A DNA stretch of 64,000 bases from JAGVPT01 sp963717445 (GTDB lineage: Bacteria > Bacteroidota > Ignavibacteria > UBA10030 > UBA8401), in NCBI GenBank assembly GCA_963717445.1, contig OY970334.1, forward strand, positions 2,542,001 to 2,606,000, written 5' to 3'. Below the pieces are notes generated by a model. That model saw only the letters and a list, made by a program, of their open reading frames with translations, made no database searches and was not told where the DNA came from. This document shows positions 17,104 to 25,611 of this stretch, one piece after another. Position 1 is the stretch's first letter, and each line of letters begins with the position of its first letter. A program made the translations under genes and the position numbers.

Positions 17104-20100
17104 ATGAAAAAGGCAGCCCTACTTTTCGCTGTAATGTTATTCATAGGAACAATGCATCAGGCTTCCGCCCAGATCGATGCGAGGCTGATGCAATATCCTG
17201 CAGTGTCGAAGACACAAATTGTTTTTGATTATGCGGGCGATCTGTGGATTGCTCCGAAGGAGGGAGGAGTTGCGAATCGGCTCACCACTCCGCCGGGAGA
17301 AGAGATCCTTCCACGATTTTCACCCGACGGTTCCAAGATAGCTTTCAGCGGTAATTACGAAGGAAATGTTGATGTTTTCGTCATCCCATCGAAGGGAGGA
17401 ATGCCTCTACGGGTAACTCATCATGGCTACCCGGACAGAATGGTCGATTGGTACCCCGACGGAAAACATCTTCTCATAGCATCTTCTATGGAGAGTGGCC
17501 GGCAAAGATTCGATCAGTTTTACAAAGTATCGGCAGAAGGAGGGATGCCCGAGAAGCTCATCCTTCCCTACGGTGAGTTTGCCAGCCTGTCACCCGACGG
17601 TGAGGAGATAGCGTTCACTCCAAAATCACGAGCGTACAGAACATGGAAAAGATACCGCGGCGGCTGGGCGGCCGATATATGGGTGTACGATTTTAAGAAG
17701 GGGACTGCCGAGAATATCACTGACAACCCTGCCAACGATGAATTCCCGATGTGGCACAACAGGACTATCTATTTTCTTTCGGATCGCGGCACGAATGAAC
17801 GGGCAAACATTTGGGCCTACGACATCAACACAAAGCAAACTCGGCAGATAACGGACTTCAGCGATTTCGACATTCACTTCCCCTCAATCGGTCCCGATGA
17901 TATCGTGTTCGAGGCGGGAGGCCAACTTTATTTGCTGGATCTTGCGACGGAGAAATATCATGAAGTAACGATGGAAGTTGTTACCGACGAAATCACGCTT
18001 ATGCCGAAGACTGAGAATGTTGTGAAGACGATCAGCAGCTTCTTCATTGCTCCAGACGGCAAGCGGGCGCTGTTCGAAGCGCGGGGAGATATTTTTTCTG
18101 TTCCTGCCGAAAATGGAAACGTCGTCGATCTCACAAACACCTCGGGAATTGCCGAACGCTATCCATCATGGTCGCCGAACGGAAAGTATGCCGCATACTG
18201 GAGCGATCGTTCCGGGGAGTACGAATTGACGTTGAAAGACATGGAAAATCCGGCGAGCGAAAAGAAGCTTACTTCCTACGGAGCGGGCTTCAGGTACAAC
18301 ATCTACTGGTCCCCCGACAGCAAAAAAATAGCTTTTATCGACAAGGCAATGGACATTTATATTTATGATCTCGACAAAGATAACACAACAAAAGTCGACA
18401 AAGAGAAGTATGCCTATGAAGGGACACTGGAAGGCTTCACACTTTCCTGGTCTTCGGACAGCCGCTGGCTTGCGTATGCGAAAGAGATGGACAACCGGTA
18501 CAGCGCCATTGATGTCTTTGACTATAAAGAAGGGAAATCCCATGAAATATCGGGCGGGTACTTTAACGATGCATCTCCTTGTTTTGATCCCGACGGGAAA
18601 TATTTGTATTTCCTTACGAACGATACGTTCGACCCGGTCTACAGCGACCTGGACAACACGTTTATTTATCCCAATTCAACAAGAATTGCCGTGGTTACGC
18701 TCTCTGATTCCCTTGTTTCGCCCCTAGCGCCGAAGGATGATTCGACGACGGTCAAAAAAGATGAGGGGGAAAGCAAAGAAGAACAGAAGAAGGATGAAAA
18801 AAAGACGGAAGTAAAGGCGAAAGAAAAAACGAAAGAGATAAGAATTGATTTTCGTGGCATCGCCGAGAGGGTCGTTATACTTCCGCCCGCAGCCGGTAAT
18901 TACGGAAATCTTGAGGCTGTTTCCGGAAAAATCGCTTACCTGAGAAGTCCGAACAGCGGATCTGCCGATAAAAAGAAAACGGCAGAGTATTATGATCTCG
19001 ACAAGAGGGAAGAAAAGACCATCGCCGACGGCATTTCAGACTACATGATATCGGCGGACGGAAAGAAAATTTTGATTGCCAAGGATGGTTCGTATTTCAT
19101 TACCGATGTGGCCGCCGATCAGAAACTCGAAAAGAAAATGCCGACAGATCAAATTGAGATGACGATCGACCCTCGCGAGGAATGGCACCAGATTTTCAAC
19201 GATGTGTGGCGTTTCCAGCGCGATTATTTTTATGACCCGGGTATGCATGGTGTCGATTGGAACGCGATGCGGGCGCAATATGGAAAACTCATTGACCGTG
19301 CGATGACGAGGGCAGATGTGAATTACATCCTTGGTGAGTTGATCGGAGAGATCAGCTCGTCGCACACCTACCGCTTTGGAGGCGACGTCGAGACTCCAAA
19401 AGAAAGGGCGGTGGGATATTTAGGGATCGATTGGGAACTTGGAGACGGCGCATATAGAATTCAGAAGATTGTCAAGGGTGCCCCATGGGACAATACTGAA
19501 AGGTCGCCACTCGACCAACCCGGTCTTAATGTGAAGGAAGGCGATTACATCCTTGCGGTGAACGATATTCCAATCGATGTCACGAAAGATCCGTACGCCT
19601 CGTTCCAGGGACTGGCCGGAAAGACTGTTGAACTGACATTGAATGATAAGCCGACGATGGATGGAGCCAGAAAAATCATTGTCGAGACGATGACCGACGA
19701 ATCGCACCTGCGCCTTCTGGCCTGGATTGAATCAAACAGGAAAACAGTTGAGAAACAAACCGACGGAAAGATCGGATACATCTACGTCCAGGATACAGGC
19801 GTCCCAGGACAGAACGATCTCGTGAGTCAGTTCATCGGACAGTTCGACAAGGAGGGGCTGATCATCGACGAGAGGTTCAACAGCGGCGGTCAGATACCGG
19901 ATAGGTTTATCGAGATGTTGAACCGCAAGCCACTTGCCTTCTGGGCCGTTCGAGACGGTAAGAACTGGCAGTGGCCTCCGGTTGCAAATTTTGGTCCGAA
20001 GGTCATGTTGATCAACGGTTGGAGCGGCTCCGGCGGCGACGCGTTCCCGTACTATTTCCGGGAAGCCGGAATAGGTCCGTTGGTAGGCGAGCGCACGTGG

Positions 20101-20364
20101 GGTGGACTCATCGGGATTTCCGGGGTGCCTCGCCTGATCGATGGCGGAGGGGTTACAGTTCCAACGTTCAGGATGTATTCCCCCGAAGGGGAGTGGTTCG
20201 CCGAGGGACATGGGGTTGATCCGGATTACGAAGTTGTGGAGAACCCTGCGCTCCTCGCCAAGGGGGTAGACGAGCAGTTGAACAAAGGCATTGAGGTTGT
20301 GATGCAGCTTCTTAAGGAACATCCACCGGTGAATCCGAAACAACCGCCGTATCAAAAAAGATAA
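17104..20364 (+). CDS. Tricorn-like S41 family peptidase
   Basis: A 1086-residue exported protease. A signal peptide covers residues 1-22 (cleavage after ASAQ). A long beta-propeller region follows with WD40/PD40-type blades (RFSPDGSKIAFSGNYEGN, SWSPNGKYAAYWSDRSGEY). Next comes a very Lys/Glu-rich linker at about residues 545-580. Then come the tricorn core, a PDZ domain (GYLGIDWELGDGAYRIQKIV) and the S41 catalytic domain, where LINGWSGSGGDAFPYYF carries the probable nucleophile serine in GSGGD. Bacterial tricorn homologues degrade peptides in the periplasm. The gene stands alone and converges with the next gene at 20463. Length and domain order are normal for the family. Confidence 0.93.
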   Translation: MKKAALLFAVMLFIGTMHQASAQIDARLMQYPAVSKTQIVFDYAGDLWIAPKEGGVANRLTTPPGEEILPRFSPDGSKIAFSGNYEGNVDVFVIPSKGGMPLRVTHHGYPDRMVDWYPDGKHLLIASSMESGRQRFDQFYKVSAEGGMPEKLILPYGEFASLSPDGEEIAFTPKSRAYRTWKRYRGGWAADIWVYDFKKGTAENITDNPANDEFPMWHNRTIYFLSDRGTNERANIWAYDINTKQTRQITDFSDFDIHFPSIGPDDIVFEAGGQLYLLDLATEKYHEVTMEVVTDEITLMPKTENVVKTISSFFIAPDGKRALFEARGDIFSVPAENGNVVDLTNTSGIAERYPSWSPNGKYAAYWSDRSGEYELTLKDMENPASEKKLTSYGAGFRYNIYWSPDSKKIAFIDKAMDIYIYDLDKDNTTKVDKEKYAYEGTLEGFTLSWSSDSRWLAYAKEMDNRYSAIDVFDYKEGKSHEISGGYFNDASPCFDPDGKYLYFLTNDTFDPVYSDLDNTFIYPNSTRIAVVTLSDSLVSPLAPKDDSTTVKKDEGESKEEQKKDEKKTEVKAKEKTKEIRIDFRGIAERVVILPPAAGNYGNLEAVSGKIAYLRSPNSGSADKKKTAEYYDLDKREEKTIADGISDYMISADGKKILIAKDGSYFITDVAADQKLEKKMPTDQIEMTIDPREEWHQIFNDVWRFQRDYFYDPGMHGVDWNAMRAQYGKLIDRAMTRADVNYILGELIGEISSSHTYRFGGDVETPKERAVGYLGIDWELGDGAYRIQKIVKGAPWDNTERSPLDQPGLNVKEGDYILAVNDIPIDVTKDPYASFQGLAGKTVELTLNDKPTMDGARKIIVETMTDESHLRLLAWIESNRKTVEKQTDGKIGYIYVQDTGVPGQNDLVSQFIGQFDKEGLIIDERFNSGGQIPDRFIEMLNRKPLAFWAVRDGKNWQWPPVANFGPKVMLINGWSGSGGDAFPYYFREAGIGPLVGERTWGGLIGISGVPRLIDGGGVTVPTFRMYSPEGEWFAEGHGVDPDYEVVENPALLAKGVDEQLNKGIEVVMQLLKEHPPVNPKQPPYQKR

Positions 20365-20462
20365 ATGGAGCAAACGGTACTTTACACGAGCATCAATAAA
20401 AACACCGGATCATGTATCAAGGCAATGCCCCGTATCAATTTTTGAGACGGCCTTTAGTGAAT

Positions 20463-23237
20463 CTATTTCAGGAGAAGCATTTTCTTCAAAAGCGTTTTGC
20501 CGTTAAACTGCAGCCGGGCGAAGTACAATCCGCTCGCGAACCGGGATGCATCAAATGTTGCCCGATGGTTTACTCCTGCGGCTGCAATTCCATCAAAGAG
20601 GGTTGTTACCTCCTGACCAATGATGTTGTATACTTTCAACACGGCTCTTCCATCGCTTGGAACAGTGAATTGAATATTCGTTGCCGGGTTGAAAGGATTT
20701 GGATAATTTTGCTGAAGTTCAAAAACTGCCGGCACGCCGGCAACATTTACCTGAACCGTTTGAGAATAACGGAAAGAGCCGTTCCGGTCAATTTGTTTTA
20801 ACCTATATTCCCACCTTCCTGCGGGAGCATGATCATCGGTGAAGGAATAATTTTTTGAAACGTTGCTCGTCCCAGCGCCGGCAACGTACCCAACCTCCTC
20901 CCATGAATCCGCAGGACCTGCCTGAGCAGCGCTTGAACGTTGCACTTCAAACCCGGCATTCTGTACCTCGGTTGCGGTACTCCATTGCAGCCTAACGCTG
21001 GTAAAAGTGGGGTAGGCGGTGAAAGAGAAGAGTTCGACGGGCAAACTTGTATCGTCGGGGTTGGAGATTGCGGCAAAGGTTTGGTTGGCGCCGCCATGGA
21101 CCGACGCGAAGCTCCCGCCGAGATATACGAGGTTATTCGTGTAATCGAGCGCGATCGACTGAACGGCGGCATCTGCATTCGGATCCCAGCTCGTGGAAAG
21201 CCCCGTCGTAATATCGAGAGCCGCAATGTAGTTTCTTGACGCGCTGCCGATACTAGTGAATAACCCTCCTGCATAAAGCGTTTGGCTCGTGGAAATTGCA
21301 AGCACATCGACCTCATTATTGGCACTTGGGTTCCAGCTTGTTGCAAAGCCTGTCGATGTATCGAGAGCGGCGATGCGTTTTCTTGAGCTGTCTCCGATGA
21401 TCGTGAACTCTCCAGCAGTATAGAGGGTCGAGTCTGAAAAAAGGAGCGCCAGCACCGGCTGGTTCGCATTTGGATTCCAGTTCGCCACACTGCCGGTTGA
21501 TTTTGTTACTGCGGCAATATAGTTTCTCGTATTCCCTCCGACCGTTGTAAAGGCACCTCCTGCATAGACCGTCGAGCCTCCGACAGTTATCGCATAAACA
21601 ATATTGTTTGGACCCGGACTCCAGCCCGTGAGGCCTGAGGATGTGTTGAACGACCCGAGATATTTTATCGAGTTTGCGCCGATCTTGGTAAAATTTCCTC
21701 CAACAAACAGCGTCGGACCGGAAAGACAAAGTGCTTGAACTGTGCTGTTAGGACTTACATTGAATGCTGTTGCGGTTCCTGTCGATGTGCTCACCATTGC
21801 AAGACAGTTACAGGAGGTGCTGCCGATTGTCCCAAAACTTCCGCCGACGTACAATGTTCTGCCGGAAAGCACCATGGCATTCACTCCTCCATTTGCGTTA
21901 GGATTCCAGTTCAGTACCGCTCCCGTTGATACGCTTAACGCGGCCAGATTATTCCGTACGACCGGTCCAACGGTGATAAACTCTCCCCCGGCAACAACTG
22001 CAGAGCCGTACACCCCGAGCGTTAGTACCGAATCTAAGTTGTCGGGATTGTTGGGATTCCATGTTGAAGCAGCGCCCGTGATTGTGTCGACAGCAGCCAG
22101 ATGGTTTCTCGACGCCCCGCCGATGTGCGTAAACTCTCCTCCGACATACACAAGAGAATCGGAGAGAACAATCGAATTTACACTTCCGGCAGCGTTTGGA
22201 TTCCAGCTTGTTACGAGTCCTGTCGATGTATCGATCGCGGCAATTCTGCTCCGCGAAGTGCCGCCGACCGTTGCAAACGTTCCCCCGGCATATACAAACC
22301 CTCCGGATGGAGGAACCACAATTGTGTTAACGGCGGCGTCTGTATTCGGGTTCCAGCCGGTTGCAATTCCTGTCGAGGTGTCCAGAGCAGCAATATGGTT
22401 TCGCGCGCTGTCGCCAACACCGATTGTATCAAAGCTTCCACCGGCATACAAAGTGGAACCGGAAGTGGCAATCGCATTCACGGCGCCGTTTGCGCCCGGG
22501 TTCCAGCCTGTTGCAACGCCGGTGACAGTATCGATTGCTGCAAGGCAGTTTCTCGGAAGGGTGTCCGTGCCTGCGGCGCCGCCGATCGTTGTAAACAATC
22601 CTCCAGCGTAGATCGTCGAACCGGAAAGGGCGAGCGCGAAAACGGTATTGTTCCCCCTCGGATTCCAGCTCAATAAAGTATCTCTCAATGCGTCGAGCGC
22701 TGCAAGATTTCTTCGGCTTGAATGCGATGTTGGAGTGAGGATAATATTTTTGAACGCTCCGCCGAGATATACTGTCGTTCCGGACACAAGAATTGCGTAA
22801 ACGGCATCGTCAGGATAGAGAGTCCAGTTGGTGTCGACGCTCATGTCGGAATTGACGTGGGCAAAATGATTACGCGTGATGCCGCCGACGTGTGTAAACG
22901 CTCCGCCAAGATACCACCCTCCCGAATTATCCGGCGCAACTGCATAGACATCTCCCCCGGCAACCGCGGGAAAGTTCGTGTTCACGGTGCCGGTCGAAGC
23001 ATCGATGTTCGCAGCGTTGCCGGTTGACGGCCCGACGTACGAGAATGTGCCGCCGATGAAAACTGTGTCTCCTGAGGCAGCAATAGCATTGACAAAACCG
23101 TCGGTGCTGTAAAAATTTTTCTGAAGAGTCTGTGATAAGGAAAATTGTTCTGCCATAAACAAAAGAGCGGAGAGCAAAAATACTGCCCGCAGATTCTTTT
23201 CAATAAAAAAGAAAAACAATATCCTACCGCTTTTCAT
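20463..23237 (-). CDS. Delta-60 repeat (DUF5122) surface protein with T9SS sorting domain
   Basis: A 924-residue exported protein. After an N-terminal signal region come about fourteen repeats of roughly 50 residues with the pattern 'tlYvGGsFttiGg..rn.iAAlDtsTG..tsWNPna'. This is the delta-60/DUF5122 beta-propeller repeat. A short fibronectin-like segment (ELFSFTAYPTFTSVRLQWSTATEVQNAGFEVQRS) follows. The last 85 residues are a T9SS type A domain (NYPNPFNPATNIQFTVPSDG, then LKVYNIIGQEV and a final KKMLLLK). It is expected on the cell surface, with function unknown. The repeat DNA is coherent in other frames too, which gives long spurious open frames on both strands. Confidence 0.9.
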   Translation of the reverse strand: MKSGRILFFFFIEKNLRAVFLLSALLFMAEQFSLSQTLQKNFYSTDGFVNAIAASGDTVFIGGTFSYVGPSTGNAANIDASTGTVNTNFPAVAGGDVYAVAPDNSGGWYLGGAFTHVGGITRNHFAHVNSDMSVDTNWTLYPDDAVYAILVSGTTVYLGGAFKNIILTPTSHSSRRNLAALDALRDTLLSWNPRGNNTVFALALSGSTIYAGGLFTTIGGAAGTDTLPRNCLAAIDTVTGVATGWNPGANGAVNAIATSGSTLYAGGSFDTIGVGDSARNHIAALDTSTGIATGWNPNTDAAVNTIVVPPSGGFVYAGGTFATVGGTSRSRIAAIDTSTGLVTSWNPNAAGSVNSIVLSDSLVYVGGEFTHIGGASRNHLAAVDTITGAASTWNPNNPDNLDSVLTLGVYGSAVVAGGEFITVGPVVRNNLAALSVSTGAVLNWNPNANGGVNAMVLSGRTLYVGGSFGTIGSTSCNCLAMVSTSTGTATAFNVSPNSTVQALCLSGPTLFVGGNFTKIGANSIKYLGSFNTSSGLTGWSPGPNNIVYAITVGGSTVYAGGAFTTVGGNTRNYIAAVTKSTGSVANWNPNANQPVLALLFSDSTLYTAGEFTIIGDSSRKRIAALDTSTGFATSWNPSANNEVDVLAISTSQTLYAGGLFTSIGSASRNYIAALDITTGLSTSWDPNADAAVQSIALDYTNNLVYLGGSFASVHGGANQTFAAISNPDDTSLPVELFSFTAYPTFTSVRLQWSTATEVQNAGFEVQRSSAAQAGPADSWEEVGYVAGAGTSNVSKNYSFTDDHAPAGRWEYRLKQIDRNGSFRYSQTVQVNVAGVPAVFELQQNYPNPFNPATNIQFTVPSDGRAVLKVYNIIGQEVTTLFDGIAAAGVNHRATFDASRFASGLYFARLQFNGKTLLKKMLLLK

Positions 23238-24110
23238 TCAGCCTCCGAATGTTAGTGTCCCTACAAGGTGCTGGGAAAATATATAGCCTTTTATTTTCCG
23301 CACAAATGGAAAATAGAAGTCTTAAAACCTAATCTGCGTGCCTGCGCAACAGCATCTCTCACACTCCGGTCATCTGGTTCCCGATCTCTAATTTATTGGC
23401 TGTTTCTTTTCACTGATCGCAAAGGCGGGAAGATCAACACGGTTCGATTGAGATAAAAAAATAAAAATTCTATAAAGACACAAGTGAAAAACAAGCTTCG
23501 GCAAATCCAGTCGTCATTTTTTTGACAATTGTGAGGTTCGGATCCCGGCAATGTTTGTTCCGTAACCTGATACCCTCCTATGTAAAATGGTCGTGCGAGT
23601 AATAATCGGCCGGAAAAAGGGGGGTATGTATAGGTGTGTCCAACTTTCAGTGTAAGCCGAAATCGTCAAATGATTTTTGAAATCTTAGAGTGTCCTGTTA
23701 TTGATTTACAACAGCATCTTCTTTACCTCTTTTTATCGGGAAACTCAATATTGCTGCCGCAACCGCATTCGCAATAGATTGAAATGCAAGCCTACCGATA
23801 TGTTCGCATCATTTTTTGTCCGTTCGATTCAAACCATTGCTTTATTGAGTTTGTCGAAGGTATAGAGGCCTGAGTGTTGCTTCCAGGTCTTTCTTTGCTC
23901 TTTTTTAAGAATTTCCCTTGTATTACACAATAAGAATTGGTTGAAAAACTTCAAGGTATCCGGCAAGTTGTTTTCTCTGGCTATTATGTCACGATCCTCG
24001 ATACCTTCTGCTTACTCCGCCGAATGAATTTTTCGAAGAAGTTGAAGTACAAGAAAACTTAGTCGGCTTTCTGCATGCAGTATTAAAGCCGTTGATTGGA
24101 TTGTCCGTGT
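23238..24110. other. Long intergenic region
   Basis: About 870 bases between the divergent surface-protein and MscS genes. I see no credible gene, no tRNA-like cloverleaf and none of the repeat families found elsewhere. The composition is AT-leaning, with several short T-runs. The promoters of both neighbours are expected here. Confidence 0.45.
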
Positions 24111-25004
24111 ATGAAATATCTCGAAGACATTTTGGAGATGCTCCAGAGGATCCTTGATGATTCAATCTTCAGATTAGGCAGGGGTCACCTCACCGTGGGC
24201 GAGGCTCTTTACATTTTCATTCTATTAATACTCCTCCTCATCCTCTCAAAAAAAATCCAAAAATGGATGGAGAACCTGCTCCTTGTCCGCCACAGTGTGG
24301 AGGAAGGGACCGCGCTGGCGATTTCATCGTTGGTCAGATACGCGATCGTCTTCGTCGGGCTTATTGTTATTCTGGAGAGCAACGGCATTGACCTCCGCTC
24401 GTTGACTGTGTTGGCCGGCGCGCTAGGGATTGGAATAGGATTCGGTCTCCAGAATATTGCCGCAAACCTGGTTAGCGGATTGATCATTTTGTTTGAACGG
24501 CCGATTAAAGTCGGTGACCGAATCGAAGTCGGCACGATCGCGGGGGACGTACTCAAAATTTCCCTGCGGTCGACTGTTGTTCGCACGAACGACAACATCG
24601 ATATCATTGTCCCAAATTCCGAGTTCATTTCGTCCCGGGTCATCAATTGGAGCTACACCGACCGTGACGTCCGGTTTAACTTTCCGGTCGGCGTATCATA
24701 CAATGCCGACCCCGAGACAGTGATAAAGAGCTTGATGGAGGTTGCGTCTGCTCATCCCGGCGTGCTGAAAAACCCTGAACCCGAAGTAGTGCTCGAAGAA
24801 TTTGGAGAGAGCTCTCTGAATTTCGCTTTGCGTGTGTGGTCGCGCGATTACATTGCCCGTCCGATATCGTTGAGAAGCGGGCTGAACATCGCGATCATGA
24901 AAAAATTCAAAGAGCAGGGAATTGAGCTTCCATTTCCGCAGCGAGACATTCACATTAAGAATGGTTCGATCGAATTAAAATCGTCAGCATCCAATAAAGG
25001 CTGA
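24111..25004 (+). CDS. MscS-family mechanosensitive ion channel
   Basis: A 297-residue small-conductance mechanosensitive channel. Three membrane helices lie in the first 130 residues. The third is glycine/alanine patterned (ALGIGIGFGLQNIAANLVSG), the pore-lining MscS signature. A beta domain (RPIKVGDRIEVGTIAGDVLKI) and an alpha/beta C-terminal domain follow. It would open on osmotic downshock in the inner membrane. An in-frame TTG at 24096 adds five residues (MDCPC), but neither start has a strong Shine-Dalgarno; ATG is chosen as the simplest. The HEAT-repeat gene follows after 19 bases, suggesting an operon. Confidence 0.92.
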   Translation: MKYLEDILEMLQRILDDSIFRLGRGHLTVGEALYIFILLILLLILSKKIQKWMENLLLVRHSVEEGTALAISSLVRYAIVFVGLIVILESNGIDLRSLTVLAGALGIGIGFGLQNIAANLVSGLIILFERPIKVGDRIEVGTIAGDVLKISLRSTVVRTNDNIDIIVPNSEFISSRVINWSYTDRDVRFNFPVGVSYNADPETVIKSLMEVASAHPGVLKNPEPEVVLEEFGESSLNFALRVWSRDYIARPISLRSGLNIAIMKKFKEQGIELPFPQRDIHIKNGSIELKSSASNKG

Positions 25005-25023
25005 CCAATAATAGAAGGAGAAC

Positions 25024-25524
25024 ATGAAGACAAACAAAGACGTTGAAATGCTTATTGCGAATCTCCAAAGCAAAGATGGAATGGAGCGTTTGCGTGCGAG
25101 AAAAAAACTTGTAAAAATCGGCAGACCGGCTGTTCCATCTCTGATGGAATTGCTGTCAGACAGAAAGCAACATGTGCGATGGGAGGGATGCAAAGCTCTT
25201 GGAGAAATGATGGATCCGACTTCGGCACCAGGATTGGTGAAGGCTTTGACCGACGAAAGTGTTGAAGTCAGGTGGCTGGCAGCAGAAGGGCTTATTGCTC
25301 TCGAAAAGAAAGCATTGGTGCCTCTGTTGAAAATTCTTGAAACGGACTTCGAATCCCCTTACGTTCGGGAAGGGGCTCACCATGTTCTTCATGCTCTTGA
25401 ACGGGAGCACCTTCTCTCAAAAGACTCGATAGCAGTGCTTGAGGCGCTTCGATATCTGGAGCCGAAGGTCTCGGTGGCATTGGCAGCCAGCAAGGCGCTG
25501 CAATCCAATTCAAAATCCGGCTGA
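25024..25524 (+). CDS. HEAT-repeat protein
   Basis: A 166-residue soluble protein made of HEAT/PBS-lyase-type repeats. Examples are AVPSLMELLSDRKQHVRWEGCKALGEM and APGLVKALTDESVEVRWLAAEGLIAL, each a pair of helices. AGAAGGAG precedes the ATG with good spacing, and the gene follows the MscS gene by 19 bases. Such proteins act as protein-protein scaffolds; no enzymatic residues are visible. The placement between a mechanosensitive channel and a proton ATPase suggests a role in envelope or ion homeostasis, but that is only context. Confidence 0.82.
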   Translation: MKTNKDVEMLIANLQSKDGMERLRARKKLVKIGRPAVPSLMELLSDRKQHVRWEGCKALGEMMDPTSAPGLVKALTDESVEVRWLAAEGLIALEKKALVPLLKILETDFESPYVREGAHHVLHALEREHLLSKDSIAVLEALRYLEPKVSVALAASKALQSNSKSG

Positions 25525-25611
25525 TAGTTTCGCCGTCGTGCAAATTGCAACTTGATTTCTCTATTGAATACTTTGAAAGATATTCTTTCACCCCGATAGG
25601 AGGATATAGAT

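Noticed and set aside
20463..23237. Several long open frames inside the delta-60 repeat gene on both strands
   Set aside because: They arise from the repeated, GC-balanced coding sequence; only the 924-residue frame has a signal peptide, repeats and sorting domain.
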